Part shown: positions 10,633 through 21,350 of the stretch, piece by piece | Position numbering within the stretch: position 1 is the stretch's first letter | How the letters are laid out: each line of letters opens with the position of its first letter | Source of the DNA: Botryosphaeria dothidea | Lineage: Eukaryota > Ascomycota > Dothideomycetes > Botryosphaeriales > Botryosphaeriaceae | Length of the DNA stretch: 64,000 nt | Assembly (NCBI GenBank): GCA_011503125.2 | Contig: WWBZ02000073.1 | Location: forward strand, 2,170,001-2,234,000 | Reading direction: 5' to 3' | Notes under the pieces: generated by a model | Database searches by the model: none | What the model saw: the letters and a program-made list of their open reading frames with translations, nothing else | Told to the model about the DNA's origin: nothing | Made by a program: the position numbers and the translations under genes

Positions 10633-11640
10633 GCCGAAACAGGCAGTTTGATGAGCAATGGAGGTTACGTATTGCGTGCTCGCGGGATAGCGCGAGCGTT
10701 GGATAGCGGAATGTGGGGTGGATGACGCCTTGAACCAGCCACCACCAAGAAAAGCTGAAGGGTGGAAGGAGAACGTGAAAGCTTGGGTGATGCAACAGCG
10801 TGCATCATGCGGCCTTTTATTCTCACATCAGGTCACCATTAACCTCTCGGAGCCGAAGACATGTTTCACTGGGGAAAGCCATGGGTATGACATAAGAGAA
10901 CGGACGATGGATTGTACATGGGTTCCTTCTAATGCACAGCCTAGCAGCTGAGTAGTCGGTGAGCTTCGTGGGCGGCGAGCGCGGCACGTGGATGTTTGTT
11001 CCTGCCATGGCTATACTCGCCAAGGACGGCCCCAGACGGTTGTCTGCGTCCTATTCGGGCACTACTGGTGGGTTAAGCCGTCACAACCCGCACTAGGGAA
11101 TCCCCATTGGTAGCACAGACCTCCGATATGCCACTTGTTCCCCTCTTTCTGATTGTTTGACTGCAAATCAATAGCGGCGTTGGTGAAACAAGCTTCTTCC
11201 CCTCAAGCCACTCTGGAGATCCACCGAAACCAGCCGAAGAAGCTGCAGTTGATAACGGAAAACGCGGTACGGCTACAAAAGACCCTCGGAGACAGTTTGG
11301 GAGTAGCAGTTGTCCTAAGGCTGCGGGTAAGTTGGAGGAGACTACCGGGTCTCGAAGCAATGGACGCTTTCGACCATGTTTCGACAAGGCATCCAAACAC
11401 CATGGCGTCTTCGGACTAGCTGTCATGGGGGCATGGACATACGTGGGACTCGAAGCTGGACAAGAGTCCATGGCGCGTCGAGACTTCGGGCTACCATTGC
11501 TCAGATTGCAGCCGAAAACATGGCGATCTAAGCATGCTAGAGGCCTATTTAGCCTTCAAGTCCATTGTTCCCCACAGCTGTGATCCAGGAGGAGACTTTC
11601 CTGGAAGGTCAGATATCCTTCGACAAGTAGCTCTCTTATC
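10633..11640. other. Intergenic, sulfite oxidase 5' side to Nnf1 3' end
   Basis: About 1 kb holds the sulfite oxidase promoter and the Nnf1 3' UTR. Short frames on either strand look random. Nothing else is recognised. Confidence 0.45.
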
Positions 11641-12570
11641 TCAACCTGTAAGGTCCTTGTCGATGTCGAGGACTTCCTCGGTGAGGCTCTGGACTTCGTC
11701 TTCGGAGAGCATTTTCACGCTGCCTTCTAGATCCTCCACGACATGGTCTAGCCCGCTCAAGAGGACGGCCAGCTCCTGGCGCTGAGCCTCGACTTCGGAC
11801 AAGAGCTGGGAGTTTGCCTTCTGAGTGTTTGATAGCTGAGCCTCCAAAGTTTCTGTCTGGGCGGAGAGGAAAGGCTGTAGGTGGGCTAGAGCAAGGGTTT
11901 CGGCGGAAAGGGTATGAGGCCTGCTTAGAGTCAATGGAAGGTTTTCTGGAAATTACAGCGCTGTTCTCGGCAGGGCTCCGATACGAGGCAATAGATGTAG
12001 ATCTGAGGCTGAAGACTCACGGGGTGGGTGGTTCGACGGGAGCACCATTCGCATTTGCCTCTGCGAGCTCCTTGCGTTTCTTGGCATCCTGAAGAAGGAC
12101 GTCGAGCGAGTTTAACGACTGGATAACATTGCGCGAAGCGAGGATCTGGTCGAAGTTGTTCTGTGGCGCAGGTAGCGCGATGTCAGTCAAGGCGCTCGCA
12201 AGGCTGAGACAACATCCGGTATAATCTGCTCATCTGTCGGCAGCCCTCAGCGGACGTGCAGGCCCTGGTGGAGCTCATGCCGCTCTGTCCAGTTCAGTGG
12301 ACTCACCTTGGCGGCAACTCTGACGCGCCCAGTAAAATCTCTCCAGAAAGCATCCAAGTTTTCGGGGACATATTTGGCAGGTGTAGGAAAGCACGCAGCG
12401 AAGTTCGCGTACGAGCAGCGCTGGACGGTCGCGCCGAGAGCTTTGGTGAAGATGTCGTCTAGGGCTGTTGCGCGCGGGCCGGGCGATTCGGGGACGGGGG
12501 GTGCGGCGGCAGGGGAGGGCGAGCGCGAGGGCACATTGCCGTTTGGGTCTCCATTGACGGCGGCCGGCAT
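11641..12570 (-). CDS. nnf1: Kinetochore protein Nnf1 (MIND/Mis12 complex subunit)
   Basis: Nnf1 pairs with Mtw1/Mis12 in the MIND complex, which links centromeric chromatin to the Ndc80 microtubule receptor. Exons are 12570..12307, 12160..12021 and 11920..11641, giving 227 residues. Introns have GTGAGT donors. The N-terminal 35 residues are Pro/Ser-rich. The Nnf1 domain starts at RATALDDIFTKALGATVQRC and includes the hallmark CSYANFAACFPTPAKYVPEN. It continues across intron 1 into NNFDQILASRNVIQSLNSLD, and after intron 2 ends in a coiled coil (ETLEAQLSNTQKANSQLLSE) with a final EEVLDIDKDLTG. An in-frame ATG at 12618 could add 16 residues; I chose 12570 because the extra stretch is low-complexity. 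Family assignment rests on the central motif and length. Confidence 0.82.
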
Positions 12571-13301
12571 CGTGGGCTGGGTTTCGGGTTCGCAATGGGG
12601 AGATATGGGCGTTGGCAAGCGGTGGGCGGGCGTCGGCGCTTGTTTACGGGAGGAAGCCTATATTTGGGTCTTGGCGAGTCGCGCGCGCGAGAACGTGACC
12701 ATCTCCAGCGGCAGAGCTCCGGAAGCGCAGATGCCTGGCACCCTGGCACCCTGGCTGCAGCGCTCAGGGCAAGCTTGACACCGCTCTGAAACCCGACATC
12801 CTTTTTCTGCCACTACGAAAGCTTCGCCATGCCTCCTAGACCGATCTTATCTTCAAGCTGTGCCGCCCAGTGCGGCGCGGATCGTCTCTAGGCGTCCGCC
12901 ATGCTCTCGCAAAGTCTGCCTTTCCACCCTGTTTGCCACGAGGTGTAATTTGCTTTCGGCTGCAACCTCGTATCGCTCGGCGGACGCTGTATAGTTCGTC
13001 CCGCGCTCGGTGTTGCGCACTGGCGGCCATTGCCGCATGCGGCAAGTTTTAAAGCATCCGTGGAGGCTGGCCCCCGGAAATCAAGGGGGCTATGCCACAG
13101 GGCTAGGAGTTGGGTCCAACACACGATCCGCACGCCAAGTCAGACACCAACTGGTTCGCTATCGCTCCACTCTTGCTGCCTACCTGCATGTTATATAACA
13201 AATCCTTTGCCCCCAATAGATGGGCCTGCACCGCCGCTCGCCATCCATTCGTTGATTTATACCTTCTTTTTGAACAGAAACGCTCTCTCTCAAACATCGC
13301 A
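12571..13301. other. Divergent promoter region between Nnf1 and the small membrane-protein gene
   Basis: About 730 bp with no supported ORF. It contains the TATA-like box at 13191 serving the rightward gene. Confidence 0.45.
13191..13198 (+). promoter_or_regulatory. TATA-like box upstream of small membrane-protein gene
   Basis: TTATATAA stands out in a mixed-composition region, about 110 bp before the first ATG at 13302. That spacing fits a TATA box with a short leader. It suggests that the transcript begins before the short ORF at 13302 and includes the intron 13344..13394. Confidence 0.45.
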
Positions 13302-13343
13302 ATGGACGCCCACGCTGAGAAGGAGCTTCTTGCTCAGACTTAA
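13302..13343 (+). other. 13-codon ORF whose stop abuts a splice donor
   Basis: The frame starts at the first ATG after the TATA-like box, encodes MDAHAEKELLAQT, and stops with TAA at 13341-13343. A GTACGT splice donor follows immediately, with an acceptor TCTCAG at 13394. Splicing would place exon 2 in the same phase, where the frame is open through to the membrane protein below. It may act as an upstream ORF, or the stop may mark a broken first exon. Confidence 0.4.
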
Positions 13344-13433
13344 GTACGTCTATAATCGTCCACCAGCTTGACCCGCCGCTGACAAGTCTCTCAGGCTCAG
13401 ACGTACCCCACATGCGGCAAGACTGGGGGTCTC

Positions 13434-13694
13434 ATGCCTGTCCGCATGCCAGGCTCGCATCTCAAAGTTCCTCTGCTCATCAGCATTCCTCCGCCTCCGC
13501 CTCCTCGTGTTCTCCGTCGCGAGTACATCATCGACGAGGAAGCGCAGGAGAGGCTCCTATCTGAGTACAAGCCTTTCACACAATGGGCCACCATCTTCCT
13601 CGTCTTCATCGGCTTGTTGGTCTCCAGTGGGGTCATCTATTTGGCCGTGCTTGCCTCGGTTGCTAAGCCCCCGCACAACCTGAGCCTGGCCTGA
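13434..13694 (+). CDS. Small single-pass membrane protein, hypothetical
   Basis: This is an 86-residue protein. The N-terminal part is Pro-rich (LLISIPPPPPPRVLRREY), followed by an acidic helix (IIDEEAQERLLSEYKPFTQW) and one hydrophobic membrane span (ATIFLVFIGLLVSSGVIYLA), with a short tail. Presence of a single anchored helix and the small size suggest a tail-anchored or organelle membrane subunit. I do not recognise a family. If the intron 13344..13394 is used, the reading frame is open upstream to 13395, so the real protein could begin in exon 1 were it not for the TAA at the exon end. Start at 13434 is the first ATG in this frame after the acceptor; another lies four codons later. Confidence 0.45.
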   Translation: MPVRMPGSHLKVPLLISIPPPPPPRVLRREYIIDEEAQERLLSEYKPFTQWATIFLVFIGLLVSSGVIYLAVLASVAKPPHNLSLA

Positions 13695-14454
13695 GCAAAA
13701 CGGCCAATGCAGCCGCAAGAAGCGGCAAGAGATCTTTATTCTTTAATGGTCCTTGAACACCACCGAGTGGCGACCGATACGACAACGACCTTTGCAAAAT
13801 CCTGCGAGAGCCAGTGCCAAGGCGATTCTTTCTGGAAGGCCGATCGAAATGGTGCTCAGTAAATTTCGTCAACCGTCACGAAACCGGACTTGAGGTGCTC
13901 GAAAAACAGCTACATCGGAGTTCTGTCCCGTGTGAGGGATAAGGCCCATGCTCTTCGGGCAATTGACTTCCATGAGGCCGGGCGTCTGGGCGAATCCCGT
14001 TTCTTTACCTTCGATTGGACGGCATGTTGCAGAAACAGACGGCGCCGGTTCAATTTGGCAGTTGCGGCACTGCCTGAGAACTGACATGTACGAGGACTTA
14101 GGGTAGTCGTGGGAGGAGAATAGGGCGTGAATGCCTGGAAGTGGCAGAGCGTGGGATTGGGAAGGCGAGACAGGAGGAGATCGCGTGTACAGCATGAGAA
14201 ATGGCTGCACGAGGAGGATGGTGGAGCTGCAGCACGTGCAGCGCAGCTTCAATTACGGTGGGAAGGCCCGCCCGTTCGCACCCACCCAAAGCGGTTAGAC
14301 CATCGCGTCACTGCATACAGTCGAGCTACTATTTTCTTGAGTCTCTACAATCAACGAAAACTCTTATCCCACTACTCCGCATTGTCGTCCTCGTTTTGAA
14401 CCTCTCGAGACCCACGCTCAGCCAAGTCTCGCGCTTGAGCGAGCTTTCACACAG
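13695..14454. other. Intergenic region and 5' leader of the CCHC gene
   Basis: This stretch holds the 3' end of the small membrane-protein gene and the promoter and 5' leader of the zinc-knuckle gene. The short ORFs have no support. Confidence 0.45.
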
Positions 14455-14555
14455 GTATGTCCTCTTTGAGTCTGCAATTCCAGGCGCGACACTTCACGTC
14501 TTTTCAATTTATGCGCGTCCGCCTCACCCAAACCCGCTAACTTCGTGTCAATCAG
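14455..14555 (+). other. Probable 5'-UTR intron of the CCHC zinc-knuckle gene
   Basis: GTATGT at 14455 follows CACAG. A GCTAAC branch-like site sits about 20 bp before the ATCAG acceptor ending at 14555. All fungal splice elements are present and the coding start is 45 bp downstream. Leader introns are common in highly expressed RNA-binding protein genes. Confidence 0.55.
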
Positions 14556-14599
14556 ACTCTCCTCAGACTTTGCGTCTAGTTTCGCTGCAACCAGCAACC

Positions 14600-15735
14600 A
14601 TGCGGGGCGGCGGCAGTTATCGCGGCGCCTACGTCGCGCTGGAGAGCAACCCTTACCAGCCGCACAAGCCCATCGTCGCCAAGTTCACCTTCTGCGAGAC
14701 CTGTGACCGCCAGATCGAGACCAAGGACTGGAACGCCCATCAGGCCGGCAAGAAGCACCAGAAGGCTGCCCAGGAGCTGCGCCTTGCTGAGAAGGAGGCC
14801 GAAGAGTCGCAGAAGGATTGGGGCGATCAAGCAAACGACGCTGCCCAGGATGACAACGGTTGGACTAACAACGACGGTGAAGATTACTTGAAGGCTGCTC
14901 TCGCCGGCGGCAAGGGTGCCAACGGCACTTGCTACAACTGCGGAGAGACTGGTCATATCAAGGCTGAATGTCCTGAGGCTCCTTGGAGCGGCGGCGGTCA
15001 GGAATGGTAAGCTGTTGTCCCACTACTACCAGTTTTATTCTCAACTGGCATCGCTTACAAACGAAAGCTACGGCTGTGGCCAAGTCGGTCACCGCAAGAG
15101 CGAGTGCCCCAACGGTGGCGGCCCCCGTCCGTGTTTCAACTGCGGCGAGGTTGGCCACAGGAAGGCTGATTGCCCCAACCCGTCTTCCGCCGGCGGCGGT
15201 GGTGGCCGTCCTTGCTACAACTGTGGCGAGGTCGGTCATCTGAAGTCTGAGTGCACCAACCCCATGAACCCTGCTGCTTCTGGTGGTAACGACCGCCCGT
15301 GGTAAGTAAAGCTTGCAATACAACACCATGAAGCAAAAGCTAACTCTTCCCAGCTTCAAGTGTGGTCAGGTGGGTCACATGGCCCGCGATTGCAACATCT
15401 GCGCCAACTGCGGTCTGGAGGGTCACGGCTTCTTCCAGTGCGATCAGAAAAAGGACTGGTCTAAGATCACCTGCTCTGTCTGTAAGGAGAAGGGTCACAC
15501 CAAGAAGAAGTGCCCCAAGGCTCAAGAGCCGGACTACACTGGATCCGGTGGTGGGTTTGGTGGTGGTGGCGCATGGGACTCTGCTGGAGGTGCCAACGGC
15601 GGCTCTTGGGGTGACGCTGGTATCAACAGCGGAGGCGGTGCTGCTGGCGGCTGGGACGGTGCTCCGGCAGCTGGAGGCGATGGCTGGGACGCGAGTGGTG
15701 CTGGTGCTGGTGCTGGTGCGAACAGCAGCTGGTAA
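14600..15735 (+). CDS. CCHC zinc-knuckle nucleic-acid-binding protein (Gis2/Byr3/CNBP-like) with N-terminal C2H2 finger
   Basis: This is a single-stranded nucleic-acid-binding protein of the family that binds mRNA and affects translation and stress granules. Exons are 14600..15006, 15068..15301 and 15354..15735, giving 340 residues. Cys32, Cys35, His47 and His53 (CETCDRQIETKDWNAHQAGK...) form a C2H2 finger of the RNA-binding type. Seven C-x2-C-x4-H-x4-C knuckles follow: CYNCGETGHIKAEC, CYGCGQVGHRKSEC, CFNCGEVGHRKADC, CYNCGEVGHLKSEC, CFKCGQVGHMARDC, CANCGLEGHGFFQC and CSVCKEKGHTKKKC. The C-terminus is a Gly/Trp-rich RGG-less tail. Both introns are phase 2 and split the TG|C codon of a knuckle's first Cys, so the middle exon of 234 nt carries three complete knuckles. 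The C2H2 finger is an addition compared with yeast Gis2, which has knuckles only. Confidence 0.93.
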
Positions 15736-18341
15736 ACTTGGGGCTGATCCTCCACGTCCAGTGGGCTGAGGAACTTACTATCACCCAGGTTTCGTTTCTC
15801 ATTCAGCACCAAGGTGGCTTTACGATAGACTTCACTTTACATGTTGAGGTCTTCTTTGCGATGTTCAGCTGATCAAGACTCCAAACGTCACAGTTGATTA
15901 GCTTTTCTATAGTCAGTGTCTGGCCTTCTGCTGGGCACACGGTCGATGACAAGCTGGTAATGCAATACCACACAATTTCTATAATTGTAACTGACCTTCC
16001 TATAAGCCTGAAGCTTGTATGTTCGTGATACTACTCTAAGAGAACTTTCAAACCGCAGCCTTAAGCGTCTACCGCCCGTTTCGATGTTGTCATAGAACGT
16101 TTAAAACTTCGAAGGCGGTTATAATGCTTCTTCCTACTTGAGCGATTAACAAGAGGGTCGTAACAGTCACCTCCTCTTATGTTTCCTATTTACTTGTAAA
16201 ACCAATTATAGGAGGGAGCTCCCCTGTACGTCTCGCAACTAGATCGTAGACCCGATTGACTCGTTCTCGTCGATCCGATGAGATAACCCTCTGGTATAAA
16301 ATTACAGAGTTTATATGTTCAGATCATACCGCTTAGACGAGCGAAATCTCCTGCCGGACTAGACCAGCCCGATTTCTACGAATAGTATTCAGTATATAGG
16401 AGAATAGGAAGATAGACTTCTCGCGCCTGTTTGCCCGCACTTTACTAGGTAAGCGCACGGACACGGATGTGCTCGAAACGAGCGTCCAACGAACCACTTC
16501 GCTTCCGTCCCTTTCTTTTTTCTCTCGTCCTTCGGTTCCTATGCTTCTCCCCCCTTCGATCGGCCGGTGCTCGCCGCGAGGACCGTTTCTCCCAAATGAG
16601 CGATGATGGCGGCGGCCCTTCTTACCGGACCTCGGTACCCACTCCCCTGCACGGCTTCGAGCTCACCAGGTATTCAGGATCTCGGAAACCTCCCGGCTAC
16701 GCCAGCACATCCCGGATCAATCTATCCGAAGCCGGTGCGAAGACTGCCTTTTGTTGATGGCACGAGTTCGGCGCGTCGGCGTGGGGATCCCACCCACATC
16801 TCCGATGCGCGACCACCTCGATCATGCTCGTCTTCCTCCGCTTCTCCTCCATATCCTGATATATATCTTATTCTACGTTCAGGTTGACGACCGTTTACCC
16901 CGGTGCCTCGCGCGCCCGGTTCTGACTGACCCGGTCTGGTAGTCCGGAGGGCTGGGGCGTGGAGCCGGACGGATCGATGACGGGTGGGCAGCGGAAGATA
17001 AAAAGTAGTGCCAGCGGAGCTCGAATGCGATGCGAGCGGATCGGACTAAGCAGGATCGACGGATGATACGAGGAGCCGGACGGCCGGTGCATGGAGGGAT
17101 GGAGCGGACAGAGGGCGAGAAAGAGTGCGGGATAGGGATTGGTAGAATACGGCCGACGGCTCCAGGCTGCCATTGTCAAATTATAAAGCAAGATACGAAC
17201 AGCGTAGACGGTCGCTGTCAGGGCTGAAGCTCGTTGCGCGGTAGGCGGGGTAGATAGTTGGATTGATGGTCTGAAGCGGTGGTCCTCTTGTTTATACAGT
17301 AATGCTGGAGGAGGAGGTCTTCCGTAGGACGATGGAAATTCGATTCGAGCTTCCAAGTAGTTGGAATGGCGGCAATATCTCATCCCCTTATTTCCAGTCT
17401 TTCTCCTCTCTAGTATCACTCTTGCGATTCCTTCTCTGCCAGTTTCCCATTTGGCTCTTGTCGAGGTAGATCAATAATTTCGAGAATGGCCCCGGCTTCA
17501 ACATGCTTGATATTCCAAATTCCACAGGGAAAGTCGACCCGGGACAGGACGTTCGTCAGTTGAGGAAGGACGGAAGACGGGCATTGTTCTCCACTTCGAG
17601 CAGCCGGGGAGGTGCGGACATGCGGGGCTCTAAAATGCTGCAGCATTCAAGTGATCGATACTCATACAAGCGATGAAGTGGCGAAAAGCTAGCATTTTGT
17701 CTTTGTCCGGTTCGCAGCCGCCTTAGTCACCGTTAACGTCTGTAGACCGAAGAAGCAATGTATCAATTCTGTAATAAGATGGCTCTCGAGACGGTGCTGA
17801 ACCGGAAGAGTAAGCGGATTGGATATTGAACTTCCTTCGCTTCGAGAGCCGACCTGTGTCGTTGGCGAGGAACTCCTTTGCAAGGACGAAATGACGGTCG
17901 TACCCGTTCCACGCCACCGAGGCGCAGCGACCTTGCCAGTTGCACGCATGAACACTCGCAGAACTCACCGCAGGAAACATCCACAGGCGGCCTTGTGTTC
18001 TGGCCCTCCCTCAGCGGCCCCTATAGGCCGAATAAATTGGACGCATGAACGCGAATACGAGACTCCGTGTATAAGATGCGCGCACATATAGACTCGGCCC
18101 GAATTTTATGATGCGCACATATGGCAACCACGACGTTCGAAGAAACCTCCAAAGCTGTGAAAATCCAATATTCGTATATTAAAGAAGATTGAGGTAGGTC
18201 TGAGCGTGGAGTGGAAAGTACGAAGGAAGATAGTGGTTGTTGCGGCTCTGGGGAAATGCACCGGATCACGCGGCCTGACCTACCGGTGCACCTGCCAACG
18301 CCATCTGTTGACGTGCATTGTGATTTTCGTCTTCATTCTAC
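15736..18341. other. Gene-free stretch of 2.6 kb
   Basis: The first 700 bp are relatively AT-rich, with the 3' UTR of the CCHC gene. Open frames at 16467-16757 and 16895-17419 lack any recognisable domain and have overlapping frames on both strands. No inverted repeat ends, transposase remnant or RNA gene was recognised. Confidence 0.5.
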
Positions 18342-20020
18342 TCAGAGGGCAGCTGCGCTCATGTTCGCGCCGGGGAACCTGTCCTGGAGTGCCTGCCAGA
18401 TGGGCTCACCGCCGTACGTCAGATCTGCCCACGTGGGGCAGGCCAGGCTAAGAAGCGGGACCGACAGGGTGTCGAAGAGGAGGTTGAGCGGCACAGACTG
18501 TCTCCACGTTAACAACAAAGCATAGTGGATAAGCAATCGCTGAGACGTGTCGCCCAGCAACTTACCAGAGTGGCATAGAGATTGTTCAAGTACGTCGGTG
18601 ACGCGAGCTTCACAATCTCCAGCACAAAACAAAGCAGATTGTTCGACTCGAGCAGCTTGGGCAAGTTGAGCACGCCGCTGGTCAAGTCGGTGAGCTCGAC
18701 GCCGGCGAAGGAGTTGACAGTTCCGGTGTTGCCTCCGATGCTGGCGAGTTCCGGATACTTGAGGATCCAATCAACCGTGTCGAGGTTCAGCTGGAGGAGC
18801 CCGTAGTCGAGTGGGACTTTGTACCTGTGCGTGCAGGAGCCGTCAGCAAGACACGGACGTGTATACCGCCTTGGCGGGCCGTGTTCTAGAAGTTTGCCGA
18901 ATGGGGTGTAGACGAGGGATCTCGCGGGCACAAAAAGATACGAGACATGACGTGCGAAGTGCGGCTTACCAGTTCTGCGGAATCTGCTCCCAACCCTCTT
19001 TGTATGTAAAGTTACCCTTTTCGCCGTACACGGCAAAAAAGCTCTTGATAACGTCATGAGCTTCGACGCCCGTCAGCACGGTCTCTCGGAAGCGCGAGAG
19101 GAGATCATGGACGGAAGAACTTACTCAGGACACCCTCTGGATGCTCGCTAGAATGATTCGCAAACAAGCGAGTAATGAACAGGTACCCGGCATTCCTTGC
19201 AATCATGCCGGTGAACGGGCCGTAGTAAAAGTACGGATTCTCGGCCACAGTCTCGTGGAAGCGCTTGGCGGCATACTCAGCCATGACAGCCGACGTGAAC
19301 GTCTCTCCCTCAGGCACCATGTCGTACCAGGACTCGAAGCGAGAGAGGTTCATGGCATAGTTGTTGCCCGTGACGTAGAGATCGTCACGTGTGGGCGACG
19401 AGTCGGACTCGATGAAGTTGTGCGAGCCGACGAGACCTTGCGGGGTACCTGATTACTCAAAGTCAGTGGTGACCAGAAATCACGAGGGGCGGTCGAGTAG
19501 CGTGCTTACCAAGAAGGCCCTGGAGATCGTCGAGTGCGTTGTGCACGGCGGTGTCGTTTTTGCCGATGGAGAAGGACGGATCTAAGGAAATCGGATCTCC
19601 GGTCCACACGACTCCCATGATGCCCAGAACCAACGCAAGCTCCACTCCCATGCCATACACCTCGTTGATTGCCGAGACGACTTCCGCCAGGGATACGATC
19701 CCGTCGCGGGACACATAGCCATGGTTGGCCAGCGCGTTCAAGCCCGGACAAGGCCCGCGCTGTTCGCCTTCCGCTGGTGGTTGAAAAGAGTGATCGCCGC
19801 TGACGTCCACAGGGGTCGTCATGGGATCAAAGAGGAAGCGTTTCTCCAGTCGTGCCTTGATGTCATGCTGGACCTGCTCGAATGCTGCCGAGCCTTTTCC
19901 TGGGGTCGGATCGTCTCTGCCTGTCAATCTCTCCAGGTGATCCGGCGTAGGGAATGCATGAACGGCCGGGGAAGAAACCGCCGCGAGGGAAAGGTAAAAG
20001 AGAGAAGCACGGAGAAGCAT
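18342..20020 (-). CDS. Secreted heme-thiolate peroxidase (chloroperoxidase/unspecific peroxygenase family)
   Basis: Enzymes of this family use H2O2 to halogenate or insert oxygen into organic substrates outside the cell. Exons are 20020..19510, 19448..19125, 19060..18970, 18824..18566 and 18497..18342, giving 446 residues. A signal peptide (MLLRASLFYLSLAAVSSPAV) opens the protein. A propeptide-like segment with a basic LEKRF processing-like site near residue 58-62 follows. The P-C-P heme-ligand motif is Pro90-Cys91-Pro92 in GPCPGLNALANHGY. A second conserved motif is SHNFIESDSSPTRDD, where E184-S185-D186 replaces the usual Glu-Gly-Asp magnesium/heme-propionate site. A helix with Glu (AEYAAKRFHETVAENP) and the SFFAVYGEKGNFTYKEGW section complete the fold. 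The start at 20020 is the only ATG placing the signal peptide at the terminus. Chloroperoxidase and peroxygenase activity cannot be separated from sequence. It is divergent from the CFEM receptor. Confidence 0.87.
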
Positions 20021-21350
20021 GATGCTGCCAATCCAGAAACTCAAGGGTCAGGAACGGGTGGAAGCAGCTTGCTCAGACAGAAGGGCACAACGGCAGGAAT
20101 GAAAGAGAGGACGACCTCTTCTGAGGTCCGGAAAAAACTGCAGCGACGAGATGCAAGATGCCATGAGGAGAGGGTGACATTCACTCATAATAAGCGCGAT
20201 TCCACTGGACAGGAGAACCAAGATCAGCAGCTTTTACAGCCAGAATTCGGCTTGCGGGAGTGGCTGCAGCCGCGGCATAGCGAGAAGGACGGCGCTGTCG
20301 ACGGTGTCAACGGTCGAAAGCTCTTTGGTCGCTTCTCACCAACGAGCACCGCAGATCCAGGATGTTGGCGGCATGCCACATGGCAGACGAGGTCGCTTGG
20401 GCCCGGACTCAGGATGAACAGCCCCAGAACGGCAAGGCTCCGCCAGATTAGCCATTAGCCGCGGGCTGGTAAGATTCCGATCAGCGAAATGGCGGTTGAG
20501 GCTGCGTGCCAGCACGAGAGGAGATGGAGAGTGCGGACGGGATATAAGCGACTCTTTTACGTCCGCGGCGAGGTAGCAACGACGATAGCCAGCTTCGATG
20601 CCCGGCTATTGAGCGGAGGATGGCGGCCTGAAAGGCATGACTCGGCGCAGGGGGCGCATGGTGAGCGCTCAGCAGCCAGTGACGTGGAAACCCCTGGCAG
20701 CTGGACGCCGGGTATGAGGACTGCGCGTGGCCCCCACGACTCCCACGAGGCGGGAAGGGCTTGCCCTGTCAAAAGGGGACCGCCCGCCGATCACTTAAGC
20801 CGCTTCTGCTCGCTCCTCAACGTCCATCCGCACCTCGCCCTGTGTCTTTGGGAAAACGCCGGCTTTCCATGAGTCGTCGGCCTGCTCTGTGCCACGGAGC
20901 GGTGCCCACTCTGCTCCGTCAACGGCCGTGGATGCACCGCCAAGCTGTCGATGAGGGTCCCAACGCAGCTTCAATTCCCTGATTGCAGCCCGTCATCGTG
21001 GGAGCTTCCGGTGATCACTTCTCAACCGGCTTACGGGGAGTCGCGGCCATGGCGCGCCACCGTCGCTCTCAAGGCCCCGTCGCAAAGATCAGACCCTGCT
21101 TCCGACTGCCCCGAATCAATCCAGAGCGCCGTGTACTAAAGTATTGTGGGGAGAGGCCTTTCATCAAGCTATTTCCGAGTCATTTCAGCCTTTCGACATT
21201 CGTCAACTAGGAGAACCATGGACGCGCAGGGGCATTGACCGGCAATCGGCTTTCTACTACTTGACCCCAAGGCTCTTTTCCCTCGTCTTCCCGCCTACAA
21301 CTTCGTGACGGAATTCCCTGGGCCACGCCCGATCCTTCTCAGAGCCCAGG
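20021..21350. promoter_or_regulatory. Divergent intergenic region between peroxygenase and CFEM receptor
   Basis: The 1.33 kb separates two opposite start codons and holds both promoters. Open frames on the plus strand (20489-20872 and others) are not supported by motifs. No operator is recognised. Confidence 0.45.

Noticed and set aside
16467..16757. 96-codon plus-strand frame in the gene-free stretch after the CCHC gene
   Set aside because: Only a short frame with no domain, no supporting introns and an overlapping alternative frame; insufficient for a gene call.
19721..20458. 245-codon plus-strand frame overlapping the peroxygenase 5' part
   Set aside because: It is antisense to the signal peptide and Pro-Cys-Pro exon and has no recognisable content.
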